Source of the DNA: Oscillospiraceae bacterium
Lineage (GTDB): Bacteria; Bacillota; Clostridia; UMGS1883
NCBI GenBank assembly: GCA_022508735.1
Contig: JAFLUQ010000109.1
Coordinates: 1 to 7,577 of the forward strand
Reading direction: 5' to 3'
Length of the DNA: 7,577 bases
Part shown: positions 5,782 through 7,577 of the stretch, piece after piece
Position numbering within the stretch: position 1 is the stretch's first letter
How the letters are laid out: each line of letters begins with the position of its first letter
Notes under the pieces: generated by a model
The model's database searches: none
The model's input: the letters and a program-made list of their open reading frames with translations, nothing else
Told to the model about the DNA's origin: nothing
Translations under genes and position numbers: made by a program

Positions 5782-7538
5782 TGAAGCGATTTCTTAAATA
5801 TTTTAAAGGTCTGCGATTCCTTAAATATCTTAAAGGGGCCTGGCCCGCTGTGCTGCTGGCCCCCGCAATGATGATTCTTGAAGTTCTCTGCGATCTGATG
5901 CAGCCGAGCATAATGGCTGAGATCGTGGACGACGGTATCCGAGGCGGCGGAGGCACTGATTTTATACTCCGTGCAGGCCTTAAAATGGTGGGCATAGCCC
6001 TGATCGGCTTTATAGGCGGCGCCGGAAGCTTGTATTTTGCCACCAAGGCCAGTCAGCACTTTGGCTATAGCCTGCGCAAGGATGTGTTCCATAAAATACA
6101 GGAATACTCCTTTGCCAACATCGACCATTTTTCCAGTGCTTCTCTGGTTACGAGAAACACCAACGACGTGGTAATGCTGATGATGGTGGTTGGCATGGCA
6201 CTGCGTATGCTTGTCCGTGCGCCCATGACTTTTGTAGGCGGTATTATCCATGCCATAAGTATAAAGCCAGATCTGGCCATGGTATTGGCTGTGTCGATTC
6301 CCCTGCTGCTGCTGACGATATTTATAGTGGTACGGAAGACTTTCCCCATGTTCAGTCAGGTACAGTATAAGCTGGACAGAGTTAACGCAGTTATTCAGGA
6401 AAATCTCACAGGTATCAGGGTTGTGAAGGCCTTTGACCGGGCCCAGCACGAGGACGATCGTTTTGGCGAGGCAAATATGGAGTATGTTCAGCTCTCTATC
6501 CGGGCCAATCAGATCATGTCCTTTATGATGCCCGTAATTTCCATGATAATGAATGTTACCATCGTAGCCGTGCTCTGGTTCGGAGCAAAGCTGGTTGGCG
6601 CAGAAGAAATGGAAGTGGGCGAGGTAAGCGCCTTTATCCAGTACATAACCCGTATTCTGGGCTCCCTTATGATGATGAGCATGATGTTCATGTCACTGTC
6701 CAGAGCTCAGGCCAGCGCCGGACGTATTTCCGAGGTGCTGGACGAGAAAATTGACATTGTGTCTCCCGAAAAGCCCGTTGCGGACTCCGTTGCAAGGGGC
6801 AGTGTGGAGTTCAAAAATGTATCCTTCCGTTACCGCGGCGCCGGCGGCGATCCCGCCCTGCGCAACATAAGCTTTAAGGCCGAGCCGGGAGAAACAGTGG
6901 CCATCTTAGGTTCCACCGGCAGCGGAAAATCCACTCTTGTCAATCTCATTCCCAGGCTTTACGACGCCACAGAGGGCGAGGTCCTTGTGGACGGAATCAA
7001 CGTAAAGGATTATGAAGTGGAAGGGCTGCGCAAGGGAATAGGTATGGTTCTCCAGAACGTGATCCTGTTCACCGGCTCTATTTCCGACAACCTCCGCTGG
7101 GGTAAGGCGGACGCCACCGACGAGGAGGTCCGGGAGGCAGCGGCAATGGCACAGGCAGAGGAGTTCATCAGCAAAAATCCCGATGGCTATGACGCTACCC
7201 TCGGCCAGAGAGGCGTAAACTTCTCCGGCGGACAGAAGCAGCGTCTGTCCATTGCCCGTGCTCTGATAAAAAAGCCCAAGATCCTCATTCTTGACGACAG
7301 CACCAGCGCGGTGGATACAGCCACTGAGGCAAAGATACGTGCCTGCTTCAACAATCAGCTTAAGGGTACAACAGTCATAATCATTGCCCAGCGTATTTCC
7401 AGCGCCAGAAACGCGGATAAAATTCTTGTTATGGAAAACGGTCAGATCGTGGACGTGGGCAACCACGACAGTCTGATGCGTAACAGCCGCGTATATCAGG
7501 AAATCTACTATTCTCAGCTTGAAAAGGAGGAAGCGTAA
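5781..7538 (+). CDS. ABC exporter half-transporter, degenerate-site subunit of a heterodimer
   Basis: This 585-residue protein fuses a six-helix exporter membrane domain to one ATPase domain, as in the multidrug/lipid exporter class. Hydrophobic segments are at about 20-44, 65-87, 130-155, 160-183, 245-270 and 284-305; the intracellular loop includes NIDHFSSASLVTRNTNDV (113-130). ATPase motifs are Walker A GSTGSGKST (377-385), Q-loop Q425, signature FSGGQ (481-485), Walker B ILILDD (501-506) and D-loop SAVD (509-512). The usual catalytic Glu after Walker B is Asp506 and the switch His is Gln537 (IIIAQR), the pair seen in the degenerate-site subunit of heterodimeric exporters such as TM287. 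The partner gene begins 2 nt downstream, matching that. The start is GTG at 5781, with GGGGAG 8 nt upstream. The N-terminus holds a tandem 9-residue repeat (RFLKYFKGL, RFLKYLKGA). The substrate is unknown; MarR control suggests toxic compounds. Confidence 0.95.
   Translation: MKRFLKYFKGLRFLKYLKGAWPAVLLAPAMMILEVLCDLMQPSIMAEIVDDGIRGGGGTDFILRAGLKMVGIALIGFIGGAGSLYFATKASQHFGYSLRKDVFHKIQEYSFANIDHFSSASLVTRNTNDVVMLMMVVGMALRMLVRAPMTFVGGIIHAISIKPDLAMVLAVSIPLLLLTIFIVVRKTFPMFSQVQYKLDRVNAVIQENLTGIRVVKAFDRAQHEDDRFGEANMEYVQLSIRANQIMSFMMPVISMIMNVTIVAVLWFGAKLVGAEEMEVGEVSAFIQYITRILGSLMMMSMMFMSLSRAQASAGRISEVLDEKIDIVSPEKPVADSVARGSVEFKNVSFRYRGAGGDPALRNISFKAEPGETVAILGSTGSGKSTLVNLIPRLYDATEGEVLVDGINVKDYEVEGLRKGIGMVLQNVILFTGSISDNLRWGKADATDEEVREAAAMAQAEEFISKNPDGYDATLGQRGVNFSGGQKQRLSIARALIKKPKILILDDSTSAVDTATEAKIRACFNNQLKGTTVIIIAQRISSARNADKILVMENGQIVDVGNHDSLMRNSRVYQEIYYSQLEKEEA
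5786..5836 (+). repeat. Tandem 27-nt duplication at the ABC protein N-terminus
   Basis: The 24 nt at 5786-5809 recur at 5813-5836 with two differences, at a period of 27 nt (nine codons). The copies encode RFLKYFKGL and RFLKYLKGA, doubling the short basic amphipathic 'elbow' stretch before the first membrane helix. Both differences are T/C changes, one silent and one changing Phe to Leu, consistent with a fairly recent in-frame duplication. Confidence 0.85.
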
Positions 7539-7539
7539 T

Positions 7540-7577
7540 ATGGGACCTAGAGGACCAAGACCCGGCGGACCGGGACC
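7540..7577 (+). CDS. Start of a probable partner ABC exporter subunit (cut by window edge)
   Basis: Only 12 codons are in the window: MGPRGPRPGGPG. The ATG comes 2 nt after the stop of the preceding ABC gene, and AAAAGGAGG ends 9 nt upstream, a strong ribosome binding site inside the end of that gene. A Gly/Pro/Arg-rich leader of this kind is, from memory, usual in the second subunit of MarR-linked heterodimeric exporters in Clostridia. By family logic the partner should carry the intact catalytic Glu and switch His that the first subunit lacks. The identity rests on context and leader composition alone. Confidence 0.7.
   Translation, partial: MGPRGPRPGGPG

Noticed and set aside
5598..6449. 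Long minus-strand open frame across marR and the ABC gene
   Set aside because: It is antisense to two clearly real, conserved genes, and its His/Gln-rich product looks like a reverse reading.
6906..7466. 186-codon minus-strand open frame over the ATPase domain
   Set aside because: It overlaps the Walker A to switch-loop region of a real ABC gene and shows no domain of its own.
1..7577. CRISPR array, tRNA, rRNA, insertion sequence or phage attachment site
   Set aside because: No regularly spaced repeats, cloverleaf pattern, transposase frame or terminal inverted repeats were seen on reading the window.

Overview
This window looks like chromosomal DNA from a Gram-positive, Clostridia-like bacterium (Bacillota, possibly a gut Oscillospirales relative). 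The reasons are strong AGGAGG-type ribosome binding sites, consensus sigma-A promoters in AT-rich spacers, fairly GC-rich coding sequence, a lemA-DUF2207 pair, and a MarR regulator followed by two ABC exporter genes, the second starting with a Gly/Pro/Arg-rich leader. The lineage is an inference from style; no phylogenetic marker was compared.

Layout. (1) Positions 1-2291, plus strand: the 3' part (about 70%) of carB, the large subunit of carbamoyl phosphate synthase, cut by the left edge. (2) Positions 2300-2349: a perfect 22-bp inverted repeat with A/T flanks that works as a terminator in both directions and contains the stop codon of the facing gene. (3) Positions 2343-5125, minus strand: a three-gene operon, lemA, then a DUF2207 membrane protein with a Gly-rich tail, then a small AT-rich DUF5071-like gene. 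It is driven by a near-consensus promoter at 5156-5184. (4) Positions 5126-5334: a divergent, AT-rich control region with two consensus promoters and a striking double palindromic operator. (5) Positions 5335-7577, plus strand: a marR-type repressor gene, an ABC half-exporter with a degenerate ATPase site, and the first codons of its probable partner, cut by the right edge.

How the genes work together. carB is housekeeping pyrimidine/arginine biosynthesis and ends at the shared terminator. lemA and DUF2207 overlap by 20 nt and are presumably made together as membrane proteins of unknown biochemical role. The MarR protein very probably represses its own promoter through the TTAGYATGCTAA repeats and so controls a heterodimeric drug-type exporter.

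No CRISPR array, tRNA, rRNA, insertion sequence or clearly novel defence system is visible. The most interesting signals are the tandem operator, the paired Glu-to-Asp and His-to-Gln changes in the ABC protein, a fresh-looking 27-nt tandem duplication at its N-terminus, and the compositionally foreign DUF5071-like gene.
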